64,000 nucleotides of DNA, from contig CACKVD010000001.1 in the NCBI GenBank assembly GCA_902603555.1, positions 43,785-107,784 on the forward strand. The letters run 5' to 3'. Positions within the stretch are counted from its first letter, which is position 1. Each line of letters starts with the position of its first letter. The notes below the pieces were generated by a model, which searched no databases, was not told the DNA's origin, and saw only the letters and a list, made by a program, of their open reading frames with translations. This document shows positions 1 through 9,757 of this stretch, one piece after another. The DNA is from an uncultured Pelagibacteraceae bacterium (lineage in GTDB: Bacteria; Pseudomonadota; Alphaproteobacteria; Pelagibacterales; Pelagibacteraceae). A program made the position numbers and the translations under genes.

Positions 1-793
1 TCTCATTTACGGCTTTTTTCAAATAACCGTCTGGAGCTCCACATTTACCATCACCACCATCAACTGGTCTGCAACCATCATAGTACGGTGGAAAATCGAT
101 AAAAGTAAATCCTTTTCCATCTGTAAAGTTTGGTGTCCAGTTAAAGATAATAGTTCCTCTACCTTCGGTTTCTGCTGCTTTAAGTTCTGCCCATAATGCA
201 TCAGCACCACCAGCGAACTTAACAGTCCATAAATCACCTAATCCAAGAGCTTCTATTCTCTGAGGTATTAAATCTCCATGCCAACTTTGAGGACCTTCTA
301 ACATTCGTCCTTTACCACCAGAGTCTGGTGTAGCAAAAGCTTTAGCACAGTCTGGACTTTTTAAAGCATTCCAGTCTGGTAAACCTGGACAATATTTAGC
401 TGCCCAATCAGGATAACCCATATCCTCAATTGTTCTTGCTTCATGATCACCCCAGTCTAATACACCACCTTTTTCTCTAGCAGTGTCAAAAGATTTTCCA
501 AATGCTGACTCCCACACTTCGTGAGCTAATGTTACGTCACCAATTCTAATTGACTCGTAAACAGCTTGTGAATCTGCTGGTACATATTTTACATTGTTAC
601 CCATAGATTCAAAAATTCCACCAATAACATGAGCCATAACCACTTGGCTTGACCAGTTATGTGTTGCAATTACTATAGGTTCAGCGCTATCGCCGCCTGA
701 TTTTTTTGCTGATTTGTCTCCTCCGCCCATGAAGTAAACAAGACCCGCAATAACAACAATCGCACCGATTAATAACGGTAGTTTGTTTTTCAT
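1..793 (-). CDS. tmoX: Glycine betaine/TMAO-type ABC transporter substrate-binding protein (partial, runs off left edge)
   Basis: Minus-strand reading from ATG at 793-791 gives MKNKLPLLIGAIVVIAGLVYFMGGGDKSAKKSGGDSAEPIVIATHNWSSQVVMAHVIGGIFESMGNNVKYVPADSQAVYESIRIGDVTLAHEVWES..., OpuAC/ProX-like; AGGAGGAAT SD upstream; divergent from tdm. Absent from the ORF track because it is truncated. Confidence 0.8.
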   Translation of the reverse strand, partial: MKNKLPLLIGAIVVIAGLVYFMGGGDKSAKKSGGDSAEPIVIATHNWSSQVVMAHVIGGIFESMGNNVKYVPADSQAVYESIRIGDVTLAHEVWESAFGKSFDTAREKGGVLDWGDHEARTIEDMGYPDWAAKYCPGLPDWNALKSPDCAKAFATPDSGGKGRMLEGPQSWHGDLIPQRIEALGLGDLWTVKFAGGADALWAELKAAETEGRGTIIFNWTPNFTDGKGFTFIDFPPYYDGCRPVDGGDGKCGAPDGYLKKAVNE

Positions 794-891
794 TATTCCT
801 CCTAGTACTAGTTAATGTGAATAGTATGTGCTTTACTTATAGGATAGTCAACACATAGATATTTATATAATATAAAAATAAATTTTAAAAA

Positions 892-3231
892 ATGGCCCTA
901 ACTACTTTAGATATTAAAGAGCCTGGTTTAAATACTCTACCACCTGGGGTTGAAAGATATATAGTTGAAGGTGGAGGTCTAACAGGAATTCAAATTTTAC
1001 CAGATGATGAAATAGAAATAATCAATAATGAGGGCAATCAAATTTGTGAAATTTCAGTATTTAACAAAGATGGTAAATCAGAACTTACTATTTTAGGTTT
1101 AAAAGAAATTAAAGATAATTCAGAAATAAAAAAAATTCTTTTTAAAAAAGATGAAACATCCTTGCAGGCTTTACTTCAATTAAAAAAAAGAAATCTAAAT
1201 ATTGAAAAATCAAAATCTTGTATAATTTTCGATAATAAAACAAAGGCTGGTGAGAGTATTAAATTAAAATCAAAAGATAAATGTTATTGTATTATTGCTG
1301 CGCCAGGAAAAGAGATGTTGGTTCATGAACAAAATCCATCAACTGAGCTTACGGTAATGGTAAAAAGATCAGTAGTGAAGAAAGAAAAAGAATTTTCTAT
1401 AATTCCAGATCCCATCTATGATCCCTCTAACGAAATAAATATTGCCAGAACAACTGCAAATTCTTACCAAGTAAAAGAGGGAGATTATATTCAGGTAATT
1501 ACTCCAACTGGAAGACAATGTTCTGATTTTGTTGCATATGATACCTATAAGTTAGACAAGGGAAAAGAAAATGGTTTGGATTGGCAAACGACAAGAACTT
1601 TTATGGGACATACTTTTCCTGGACCAGGATTATTTTCAAAGTTTTATGATGTAGATCATGAACCACTTGTTGAGGTTGTAAGAGACACAGTAGGTATTCA
1701 TGATACATTTAATTTAGCGTGTACATCCAAATATTATGAAGATGCAGGATATTTCGGTCATATTAATTGTTCTGATAATTTAAATGAAGTTATGGAAAAA
1801 TATGGTGTTCAAAAGAAAAAAGGTTGGCATGCAATAAACCTTTTTTTTAATACTTCTGCAGGCGGTCAAAACTCTGTTTTGTCGGATGAGTCTTATGCGA
1901 GACCTGGGGATTACGTAATTTTTAGAGCTTTAAAGGATTTAACTTGTGGTACAACAGCATGCCCAAGTGATATTGATAGCTGTAATGGATGGAATCCTAC
2001 AGATATATTTGTTAGAACTTATGACAAAAAAAAAGAATTTACAAAATCATTTGCTTTTAGAATGAAAACTGACTCTGAAAAAAAACTTACAAGAAATACT
2101 GGCTTCTATGAAAGAACTTCAAAGTTAACAAGAAACTTTGTTGATGCTCGAGGTTTTTGGTTACCAAATGATTACACTAAACATGGTGTAATCAATGAAT
2201 ATACAGCATGTAGAGAGAAGGCTGTTGTAATTGATTTGTCTTCACTAAGAAAATTTGAAATTTTAGGGCCAGATGCTGAAGAGCTTATGAATTATACATT
2301 AACTAGAAATATTAAAAAACTTTCTGTTGGACAGATTGTGTATTCAGCGATGTGTTATGAAAACGGTACTATGTTTGATGATGGTACTTTATTAAGATTA
2401 AGTGAAACAGGATTTAGGTGGGTTTGTGGAGATGAATATGCTGGAGAATGGTTAAAGGAGCAAGCTAATAAAAAAAATTTAAAAGTTGTGATTAAAAATT
2501 CAACAGATCAAATCAATAATCTTTCAGTGCAGGGGCCGAATAGTAGAAAAATTTTAGAAAAAATAATCTTTACTCCCCCTACACAACCAACAATTTCTGA
2601 ATTGCAATGGTTTAGATTTACCATTTGTAGATTAGAAGAATTAAATGGAATTCCCTTAATTGTATCAAGAACAGGTTATACGGGTGAGCTTGGCTATGAA
2701 GTTTGGTGTCATCCCGATCATGCTCCTCAAGTTTGGGATAAAATAATGGAAGCTGGAAAAAATGAAGGTTTGATACCAGCAGGATTTGCTGCTTTAGATT
2801 TATTAAGGATTGAAGCGGGACTTGTTTTATTCGGTAATGAGTTTGATGGACAACAAGATCCTTTTGAAGCTGGTATAGGTTTCTCTGTACCTCTTAAAAC
2901 AAAAACTGATGATTTTGTTGGAAAAGAAAATTTAATTAAAAGAAAAGAGCATCCCCAAAAAAAATTGGTTGGTTTGGAACTAATTGGAAAAGAAAAAGCC
3001 AATCATGGAGATTGTGTTCATATTGGAAGAGCACAGGTTGGTGTAGTTACAAGTGCATGCCTTTCTCCAACTTTAGGAAAAAATATTGCGTTGTGTAGAA
3101 TTGATATTGGTCACTCAAAAATAGATACTGACGTTGAAATTGGAAAGATTGATGGCCACCAAAAAAGAATTCCAGCTAAGATAGTTGGGTTTCCACACTA
3201 TGATCCTGAAAAAACTCGTGTTAGATCTTAA
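892..3231 (+). CDS. tdm: Trimethylamine N-oxide demethylase-like protein (DUF1989 domain + GcvT/aminomethyltransferase domain)
   Basis: N-terminal half resembles DUF1989 (RTTANSYQVKEGDYIQVITPTGRQCSDFVAYD..., HDTFNLAC...GHINCSDN); C-terminal half GcvT-like (LSVQGPNSRKIL, SRTGYTGELGYEVWC); length and architecture match Tdm; next to a betaine/TMAO-type SBP. Confidence 0.8.
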   Translation: MALTTLDIKEPGLNTLPPGVERYIVEGGGLTGIQILPDDEIEIINNEGNQICEISVFNKDGKSELTILGLKEIKDNSEIKKILFKKDETSLQALLQLKKRNLNIEKSKSCIIFDNKTKAGESIKLKSKDKCYCIIAAPGKEMLVHEQNPSTELTVMVKRSVVKKEKEFSIIPDPIYDPSNEINIARTTANSYQVKEGDYIQVITPTGRQCSDFVAYDTYKLDKGKENGLDWQTTRTFMGHTFPGPGLFSKFYDVDHEPLVEVVRDTVGIHDTFNLACTSKYYEDAGYFGHINCSDNLNEVMEKYGVQKKKGWHAINLFFNTSAGGQNSVLSDESYARPGDYVIFRALKDLTCGTTACPSDIDSCNGWNPTDIFVRTYDKKKEFTKSFAFRMKTDSEKKLTRNTGFYERTSKLTRNFVDARGFWLPNDYTKHGVINEYTACREKAVVIDLSSLRKFEILGPDAEELMNYTLTRNIKKLSVGQIVYSAMCYENGTMFDDGTLLRLSETGFRWVCGDEYAGEWLKEQANKKNLKVVIKNSTDQINNLSVQGPNSRKILEKIIFTPPTQPTISELQWFRFTICRLEELNGIPLIVSRTGYTGELGYEVWCHPDHAPQVWDKIMEAGKNEGLIPAGFAALDLLRIEAGLVLFGNEFDGQQDPFEAGIGFSVPLKTKTDDFVGKENLIKRKEHPQKKLVGLELIGKEKANHGDCVHIGRAQVGVVTSACLSPTLGKNIALCRIDIGHSKIDTDVEIGKIDGHQKRIPAKIVGFPHYDPEKTRVRS

Positions 3232-3581
3232 TGGTTAAAACTACAAAAGACTTATTAGAGTTTTGGGAGGATCAAATGAAACTATCCCATATGTCTAGCA
3301 ATTACTTTTTTAGAAAATCCCCTTCTCATTATCATATGATGCTTTTAGTAATGCATGCGTACAAATATAAAGAAAATTTAACTGTTGAAGAACTAAAAAC
3401 AAAATTATTTAAAACCTCGCGTCCAAAATCTGCTTTAATGATTAATGAAGCTTGTGAAAAAGGCTTCTTTTTTCTTGAAAAAACATCAGGTGATCAAAGA
3501 AAGAAGCACATAAAACCAAGTGAGTCTTTTATTGAAGAGTTCAATGAATATCTAGAGACACTCAAACATCTGAGTTTTTAA
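3231..3581 (+). CDS. Small putative winged-helix (MarR-like) protein
   Basis: 116 aa; start codon overlaps the tdm stop by 1 nt; HTH-like pattern LTVEELKTKLFKTSRPKSALMINEACEKGFFFLEKTSGDQRKKHIKPS. Confidence 0.5.
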   Translation: MVKTTKDLLEFWEDQMKLSHMSSNYFFRKSPSHYHMMLLVMHAYKYKENLTVEELKTKLFKTSRPKSALMINEACEKGFFFLEKTSGDQRKKHIKPSESFIEEFNEYLETLKHLSF

Positions 3582-3661
3582 AGTTATATAATTATTACTT
3601 ATATTTTTTATATATATAAAAAATTATATATTTACGTTGCACGAAAAATAAAGATGTCTAA

Positions 3662-4987
3662 ATGTCATTACCGACAAAAGCTAAAGTAGTAATTATTGGT
3701 GGAGGTATTCACGGTTTAAGTACTGCTTGGAAATTATCAGAAACATATAAAAATCCAGGTGACATTGTAGTTTTAGAAAAAAAAGATATAGCAGCTGGAG
3801 CAAGTGGAATAGCTTGTGGTGTTGTAAGAAATAATTATTTTCAGCCAGCAATGAGAGAATTAATGGCTCATTCAGTTTCAGTTTGGGAAAGTGATCCTAA
3901 AGCTTTTAAATATAATGCTGTTGGATATTTACAAATATCTCCAGAAGTAATGCACAAAGATGTTGCAACAATTTATCAGCAACAAAAAGCAATTGGTTAT
4001 GACTCTGAATTTATTGAGGGTGAAAAAGATTGCATGAAATATATGAAGGGTATGTTTGACGATTGGCAAGCGCAAGGAATCACGTCTGTTCTTCATGAAA
4101 AAAAAGGTGGATATGCATTTAACAAAGATTCTATTAGAGCTCTTGAAAATAAATCAACTTCAAATGGTGTTCAGGTTTTTAAAGGAGTTAAAGTTAATGG
4201 TTTTAAAAGAGGCAGTAATAGTAAAGCTGTTACAGGAGTTGAAACAAACAAAGGTACTATAGATTGTGAACAGATAGTTATAGGTGCTGGTCCTTGGGCA
4301 AGAGATTTTTGGAATATGTTAGAGCTTCCAAAAACTGCAAACATCAAAGGGAAAGATGGTAAAATGCATACAACTGATATGTGGACATATTGGATGTTAC
4401 AAGAAGGTGTAATAGGAGTTGAACCAGACTTTTTAAAAATGAACAATGGTAAACAGCCACCAGTGATACACGTTGATTCTACTGCGCCTTTATATTCTGA
4501 TAAAACAAAAAAATTAATAACAGATAAAATTTGGGGTATATATTATAAACCTGATATTGAAGGGCTGGGTGTTCAGGGTGGAACTTCTCCTTACATAGTA
4601 GATAAACATTTTGATAAAGTAAATGTTGATCCATATGGTATTGAGTCACCTGAATATCAAACAACTGAAGAATTTAACGATATGTGGTGTTCTGCTTTAG
4701 CTCATTGTCAAAAAAGATTTGAGGGAAAATCAGATTTATATCGAAAAGGTCCATCAGGTGGCCTTGGATGTATGACGCCAGATTCATTTCCTATCTTTGA
4801 TAGATTTTTAGAAAATGTTTATATGATTGCTGATGCTAACCATGGTTATAAAATGATAGGCGTCGGTGAATTAGTAGCAAAAGAAATTTTAGGACAAGAA
4901 AGTGACTTGTTGAAACCATTTAGATTCAACCGATACGAGAAGGGCGAACTTCACCCTACTTCGAACAGTCCGTTTCCTTGGAGTTAG
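3662..4987 (+). CDS. FAD-dependent oxidoreductase, sarcosine oxidase beta / N-methylglutamate dehydrogenase MgdA-like
   Basis: N-terminal dinucleotide-binding motif VVIIGGGIHGLSTAWKL; DAO-family C-terminus (GLGCMTPDSFPIFDRF...NHGYKMIGVGELVA). Confidence 0.75.
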   Translation: MSLPTKAKVVIIGGGIHGLSTAWKLSETYKNPGDIVVLEKKDIAAGASGIACGVVRNNYFQPAMRELMAHSVSVWESDPKAFKYNAVGYLQISPEVMHKDVATIYQQQKAIGYDSEFIEGEKDCMKYMKGMFDDWQAQGITSVLHEKKGGYAFNKDSIRALENKSTSNGVQVFKGVKVNGFKRGSNSKAVTGVETNKGTIDCEQIVIGAGPWARDFWNMLELPKTANIKGKDGKMHTTDMWTYWMLQEGVIGVEPDFLKMNNGKQPPVIHVDSTAPLYSDKTKKLITDKIWGIYYKPDIEGLGVQGGTSPYIVDKHFDKVNVDPYGIESPEYQTTEEFNDMWCSALAHCQKRFEGKSDLYRKGPSGGLGCMTPDSFPIFDRFLENVYMIADANHGYKMIGVGELVAKEILGQESDLLKPFRFNRYEKGELHPTSNSPFPWS

Positions 4988-5057
4988 TTTATCTAAGTAG
5001 ACAGACGTTTTGTTTTCAGTTACCTTTTTGAACTAAAAATTCTTAACGGAGGGGACT

Positions 5058-6527
5058 ATGACAGATCTAGAAAAACACGTTAACCAACCAGGAAGAGCAA
5101 AATTAGTAAAAAAAGTCAGAGACAAAATTAATGAACTAGGAATAACTTATATTTATTTTCAGTTCATTTCGGTCACTGGGAGAGTAGTTGGTAAAGGTAT
5201 TCCTGCAGATCATTGGGAAAGAACTGCTGAAAAAGGATTTCAATTGGTTTACGGAGCGACTGCTAATTTATTTTTAGATCGTCATAATAATTACATTGGG
5301 TATGGTCCAGAGGCTAAAGAATTAGTTGGTATACCAGATCCTGAAACTTTTGTTCAGTTACCTTGGGACAAAAGAGTCGGTAGAGTTTTTTGTACTTGTT
5401 TTAGAAACAGAGAAGAAAGAGAAAATCCAGGTGGTCACTTAACATCTGATTGTAGAGGAAATTTAAGAATAATTGCAGAAGAATTTAAGAAGAAACATGG
5501 TTATCAAATGAGAGTTGGTACAGAACCTGAGATGATGTGGTTAACTAAAAATGAAGATGGAACTCCAACAGGTAAAGGTTTTTCAAAGCCCTTCTGTTAT
5601 CACATTGATCAATTTGAATCATTAAGACCTGTTTTTATGAAAGTTATTGAATATGCTAACGCAATGGGTCTTGATATGATTCAAGGTGACCATGAAGATG
5701 CGCCAGGTCAATTAGAATTAAACTGGATGTATGATGATGTTTTAAGAAATGCTGATAGGCTTTCAACTTACAGACAAATTTGTGCACAGGTTGCACGAGA
5801 GCATGGGTTAATTGCATGCTTTATGACGAAACCATTTATGGGAGTTTCAGCTAGTGGATGTCACACAAACTTGTCTTTGTGGAAAGGTGGAAAAGACGTA
5901 GTTAATAAATTAGGACATAAAACACTACCAGGTGTTGAAGAGGTATTTACTTATGTTGAAGGTGGAACGAATACTTTTATGCCAGACACAAAAGATGTGC
6001 AGTTACCTGGAAAAGTTGGATTGATGTCAATAGGTGGTATCATGAAACACTTGCCTGCTCTAACAGCTATTGGATCTTCAACAGTAAACTCTTACAGAAG
6101 ATTGTGGGACCAAGGTTTTTGGGCACCAGTTTATGCTGATTGGGGATACCAAAATAGAACTTGTGGATTAAGAGTATCTGCTCCAGGAAGGTTTGAATAT
6201 AGATCAGTCGACTCTATGCATAACCCCTATTTGATGGGAGCAGCATTACTTAAGACAATGAACGATGGGTTAACAAATAAAATTGATCCAGGCAAACCTG
6301 AGTCTAGAAATATTTATGAAGCTCAAAAGGCTGGTAAAGATGTTAAAAAATTACCTTTAAGTTTAGGTGAGGCACTTGATAGGTTATCAGAAGATAAAAT
6401 TGTTCAATCTGCAATGCCAGACGAAATGTATAAAATATTTCATTGGTATAAAAATGATGAATGGGAAAAATTTTTAGGTGCAACAACTCAATGGGATCTA
6501 GATACCTATCTAGATTGTCTACCATAG
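5058..6527 (+). CDS. Glutamine synthetase family protein (GlnT / gamma-glutamylmethylamide synthetase candidate)
   Basis: GS catalytic motifs (GTEPEMMW, QGDHEDAPGQLELNW, GCHTNLSLW, RTCGLRVSAPGRFEYRSVDSMHNPYL); SD GGAGGGG; directly upstream of glxB-like gene. Confidence 0.8.
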   Translation: MTDLEKHVNQPGRAKLVKKVRDKINELGITYIYFQFISVTGRVVGKGIPADHWERTAEKGFQLVYGATANLFLDRHNNYIGYGPEAKELVGIPDPETFVQLPWDKRVGRVFCTCFRNREERENPGGHLTSDCRGNLRIIAEEFKKKHGYQMRVGTEPEMMWLTKNEDGTPTGKGFSKPFCYHIDQFESLRPVFMKVIEYANAMGLDMIQGDHEDAPGQLELNWMYDDVLRNADRLSTYRQICAQVAREHGLIACFMTKPFMGVSASGCHTNLSLWKGGKDVVNKLGHKTLPGVEEVFTYVEGGTNTFMPDTKDVQLPGKVGLMSIGGIMKHLPALTAIGSSTVNSYRRLWDQGFWAPVYADWGYQNRTCGLRVSAPGRFEYRSVDSMHNPYLMGAALLKTMNDGLTNKIDPGKPESRNIYEAQKAGKDVKKLPLSLGEALDRLSEDKIVQSAMPDEMYKIFHWYKNDEWEKFLGATTQWDLDTYLDCLP

Positions 6528-6553
6528 ACTTTAAAAATTAGAGAGGAAGAGAT

Positions 6554-7498
6554 ATGTGCGGAATTGCGGGATTAATTCATAGAGGAAAATCGTCAAAAGT
6601 TGGATTTGAATTGCAAGGAATGTTGCAAGCTTTAAAGCATAGAGGTGAAGATTCTACAGGTTATGCTCTATATGGTGACACAGAAGGAAAAAATTTCATC
6701 ATGAGAGTTAAAGTAGGAGAAAACGTTGGTGAAGGTAGTTCGTCTATTGCTGAAGATGTATCTGTTTATGATGAAAGAAAAAAAATTGTTGAAAGTTATC
6801 TTTCAGAAATGGGTGCTAAAATTGTAAAAGAAGAAAGAATTCTTCCCTACTCTTTAAGATATGAAGTTCAGTATGATAAAAAAGATTTATTAGAATTTTC
6901 ACAAAAAATTGAGAGTATTCCTGGAGTTGAAATCCTTTCTATGGGAAAATCTTTAGAAGTTATTAAAGATTTAGGAAATGCAAAAATGGTTTGTGATAGA
7001 TATAATTTAGACAAAGTGATTGGAACTCACGCAATAGGTCATGCAAGAATGGCCACTGAATCTGGAGTAGATATTAAATCTGCACACCCATTTTGGGGAT
7101 ACCCATTTAGTGATGTATCAGTTGTTCATAACGGACAATTAACTAATTATTGGAATAATAGAAGAGCTTTAGAAAATAAAGGAATGAGATTTATGTCTGA
7201 GTGTGATTCAGAACTTATTGCTGTTTATATTGCTGAAAAAATGAGAGATGGCGCTTCATTAGAAGAGGGAATGAAAGAGTCATTAACCGGATTAGATGGA
7301 GTTTTTACTTATTTTGTTGCAACAAAAGACTCATTAGGTATGGCAAAAGATACTATGGCCGCAAAACCTTTAGTTCTTTATGAGTCAGATGATTTGGTGG
7401 CAATGGGTTCAGAAGAAATAGCAATTAGATCAATTTTACCTCAAGAAATTGACACTTATGATCCATTCGATGGAGAGGTTAAGGTATGGCAAATTTAA
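6554..7498 (+). CDS. mgsA: Class II glutamine amidotransferase-type protein (N-methylglutamate synthase subunit A / GlxB-like)
   Basis: N-terminal MCGIAGLI nucleophile Cys2; HGQLTNYWNNRR; SD gagaggaagag; starts an overlapping three-gene set. Confidence 0.75.
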   Translation: MCGIAGLIHRGKSSKVGFELQGMLQALKHRGEDSTGYALYGDTEGKNFIMRVKVGENVGEGSSSIAEDVSVYDERKKIVESYLSEMGAKIVKEERILPYSLRYEVQYDKKDLLEFSQKIESIPGVEILSMGKSLEVIKDLGNAKMVCDRYNLDKVIGTHAIGHARMATESGVDIKSAHPFWGYPFSDVSVVHNGQLTNYWNNRRALENKGMRFMSECDSELIAVYIAEKMRDGASLEEGMKESLTGLDGVFTYFVATKDSLGMAKDTMAAKPLVLYESDDLVAMGSEEIAIRSILPQEIDTYDPFDGEVKVWQI

Positions 7499-8340
7499 AA
7501 AATACAGAGAAAAAAACAAAATCCCAAGCTATGGGTATGCACACAGAAGTTCTAACAGGAAGAACTCAACAAAAGTTTTTTAATCCTGATGAAGCTGAAA
7601 ATTTTTATTACTTTGGTACTTATGATGTTGATTTTAATAAGAGAACTGATCTTGATGTTAAAGATATGACAGCAGCGGAAGCAAATAAAAAAATAGATGG
7701 TTTGATGAGTGAAGGATATGGAACAATTGTGATTAAAAACCCACAAGGTAAACACAGTTTAGGTGTTGGAATATTAAATAAATTAAATTTAATTTTTGAA
7801 GGCAGTTTAGGTTATTTCGGAATGGGTTCATGTGATGGCCCTATCGTTAGAATCAATGGAAGGGTTGGCTGGTCTTGTGCAGAAAATTTAATGGCAGGAA
7901 AAGTAGTAATTGAGAAAAATGCTGGATCTTGTTTTGGTGCTGCAATCAGAGGTGGTGATTTAATCTGCAAAGGTAGTGTTGGTGCTAGAACTGGTATTGA
8001 TATGAAGGGTGGAACAATAATTATTGGTGGAGATGCAGGAGCATTTACAGGTTTCATGATGCAAAGAGGAAGAATTATCATCTTAGGGGATGTTGGTATT
8101 AACTTGGGTGACTCTATGTATGATGGGACAATTTTCGTAGGTGGAGAAGTTGGCTCATATGGTAGTGATGCTGTTGATGCTGAACTTACAAAAAGTGACC
8201 AAGATTGGCTTAAAAGAAAATTAAAAGTTGCTGAGATTGGTGAAAATTTTGATGTTAGTAAAATGAAAAAAATAGTAGCTGGTAAAAAACTTTGGAATTA
8301 TGACAATTTAGAACCTACTGAGAAAAAAGGAGCAATCTAA
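7486..8340 (+). CDS. mgsB: Glutamate synthase GXGXG-domain protein (MgsB / GlxC-like)
   Basis: Repeated beta-helix glycine pattern GSLGYFGMGSCDGPIVRINGRVGWSCAENLMAGKVVIEKNAGSCFGAAIRGGDLICKGSVGARTGIDMKGGTIIIGGDAG; 13-nt overlap with previous gene. Confidence 0.75.
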   Translation: MANLKNTEKKTKSQAMGMHTEVLTGRTQQKFFNPDEAENFYYFGTYDVDFNKRTDLDVKDMTAAEANKKIDGLMSEGYGTIVIKNPQGKHSLGVGILNKLNLIFEGSLGYFGMGSCDGPIVRINGRVGWSCAENLMAGKVVIEKNAGSCFGAAIRGGDLICKGSVGARTGIDMKGGTIIIGGDAGAFTGFMMQRGRIIILGDVGINLGDSMYDGTIFVGGEVGSYGSDAVDAELTKSDQDWLKRKLKVAEIGENFDVSKMKKIVAGKKLWNYDNLEPTEKKGAI

Positions 8341-9749
8341 TGGCAAAAAGAAAAGTAAAAAAGAAATCAAAAGTTAAAGGTGTTGGTGGAAAAGCAGATG
8401 TTCATGCGCACGAAGAAGGTAAAAGAAATAAAAGCTTACTTGGACACAACGCTATTTTTACCCCTGAAGTAATAGACGATATTCATATCAAATCACAATT
8501 AGGAAGATACAGAATGCGTGGAATGGCATTAATGAAAAAAATTCCTACTTTTGATGATTTGGTATTCTTGCCAGGTACTCTAACAAGGTTTGTAATTGAA
8601 GGTTATAGAGAAAAATGTGAAACAAAAACTGTAATTGGTCCAAGATGTGAAAACCCAATTGAATTAGATATTCCTGTTTATATTACTGGTATGAGCTTTG
8701 GTGCATTATCTTATGAAGCGAAAACTGCTTTAGCTAGAGGAGCAACAATGGCTGGAAGTGCAACATGTTCAGGTGAAGGTGGAATGATTCCTGATGAAAG
8801 AAGATATTCTGAAAAATGGTACTACCAATGTATTCAATCAAGATATGGATTTAATCCTCATCATGCACAATTAGCTGATGGAATTGAAGTATTTATTGGT
8901 CAAGGACAAAAGGTTGGTATGGGAGGACATTTAATGGGTCAAAAAGTTACTGATCAAGTAGCTGAAATGAGATCTTTACCATCAGGTATTGATCAAAGAT
9001 CTCCTGCAAGACACCCTGATTGGTTAGGTCCAGATGATTTAGCTTTAAAAGTTGAAGAATTAAGACAACTAACAAAAAACAAAGTGCCTATTCAATTAAA
9101 ACTTGGGGCATCAAAAGTTTATGATGATGTTCGTATGGCTGCAAAATGTGACCCCGACTCTATTTATTTAGATGGAATGGAAGGATCTACAGGAGCTGGT
9201 CCTCACATCGCAGCTGCAAACACTGGCATTCCAGGTATCGCGGCGATTAGAGAAGCTAGAAGAGCAATAGATGATGTTGGTAAAACTGGAAAAGTAACTT
9301 TAATTTATGCTGGTGGTGTTAGAGATGGTGCTGATATGGCAAAAGCTTTAGCATTAGGTGCTGATGCAATCGCTATCGGAACTGGGTCAATGATTGCACT
9401 GAATTGTAATAAAGATATTCCTGAAGCAAATTTTGAAAAAGAAATGGGTGTTAAAGCTGGTGAATGTTACCACTGTCATACTGGAAGATGTCCAGTTGGT
9501 GTTGCAACACAAGATCCAAAATTAAGAGCAAGATTAAACCCTGATGATGCTGCATTAAGAGTATATAACTACTTACACTCAATGACTTTAGAAGCGCAAC
9601 TTTTAGCAAGAGCATGTGGTAAAACTAATATTCACTCTTTAGAGCCTGAAGATTTGGCTGCATTAACTTCTGAAGCTTCTGCTTTAGCAAAAGTACCATT
9701 AGCAGGAACTAATTATACAGTTGGTGTAGATAACTTTCACAAAATATAG
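8340..9749 (+). CDS. mgsC: FMN-binding glutamate synthase-type protein (MgsC / GlxD-like)
   Basis: GltB FMN-barrel motifs (SGEGGMIPDERR, IQLKLGASKVYDDVRMAAKCDPDSIYLDGMEGSTGAGP, CHTGRCPVGVATQDP). Confidence 0.8.
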   Translation: MAKRKVKKKSKVKGVGGKADVHAHEEGKRNKSLLGHNAIFTPEVIDDIHIKSQLGRYRMRGMALMKKIPTFDDLVFLPGTLTRFVIEGYREKCETKTVIGPRCENPIELDIPVYITGMSFGALSYEAKTALARGATMAGSATCSGEGGMIPDERRYSEKWYYQCIQSRYGFNPHHAQLADGIEVFIGQGQKVGMGGHLMGQKVTDQVAEMRSLPSGIDQRSPARHPDWLGPDDLALKVEELRQLTKNKVPIQLKLGASKVYDDVRMAAKCDPDSIYLDGMEGSTGAGPHIAAANTGIPGIAAIREARRAIDDVGKTGKVTLIYAGGVRDGADMAKALALGADAIAIGTGSMIALNCNKDIPEANFEKEMGVKAGECYHCHTGRCPVGVATQDPKLRARLNPDDAALRVYNYLHSMTLEAQLLARACGKTNIHSLEPEDLAALTSEASALAKVPLAGTNYTVGVDNFHKI

Positions 9750-9757
9750 AGGAAGCA

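Noticed and set aside
19-237. 72-aa minus-strand ORF in the track
   Set aside because: Out of frame within the clear SBP coding sequence 1-793 on the same strand; spurious
2727-3002. 91-aa minus ORF opposite tdm
   Set aside because: Antisense to a well-supported gene, low-complexity composition, no recognisable motif
3604-3623. Perfect palindrome TTTTTTATATATATAAAAAA upstream of the 3662 oxidoreductase
   Set aside because: Only A/T; such palindromes are expected by chance in AT-rich intergenic DNA, and no GC stem for a terminator
4056-4664. Overlapping/antisense ORFs 4056-4262, 4171-4446 and 4479-4664
   Set aside because: All lie within the 3662-4987 oxidoreductase with no independent support
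7552-8081. Antisense ORFs opposite mgsB
   Set aside because: Mirror of the Gly-rich repeat coding sequence; no SD or family match
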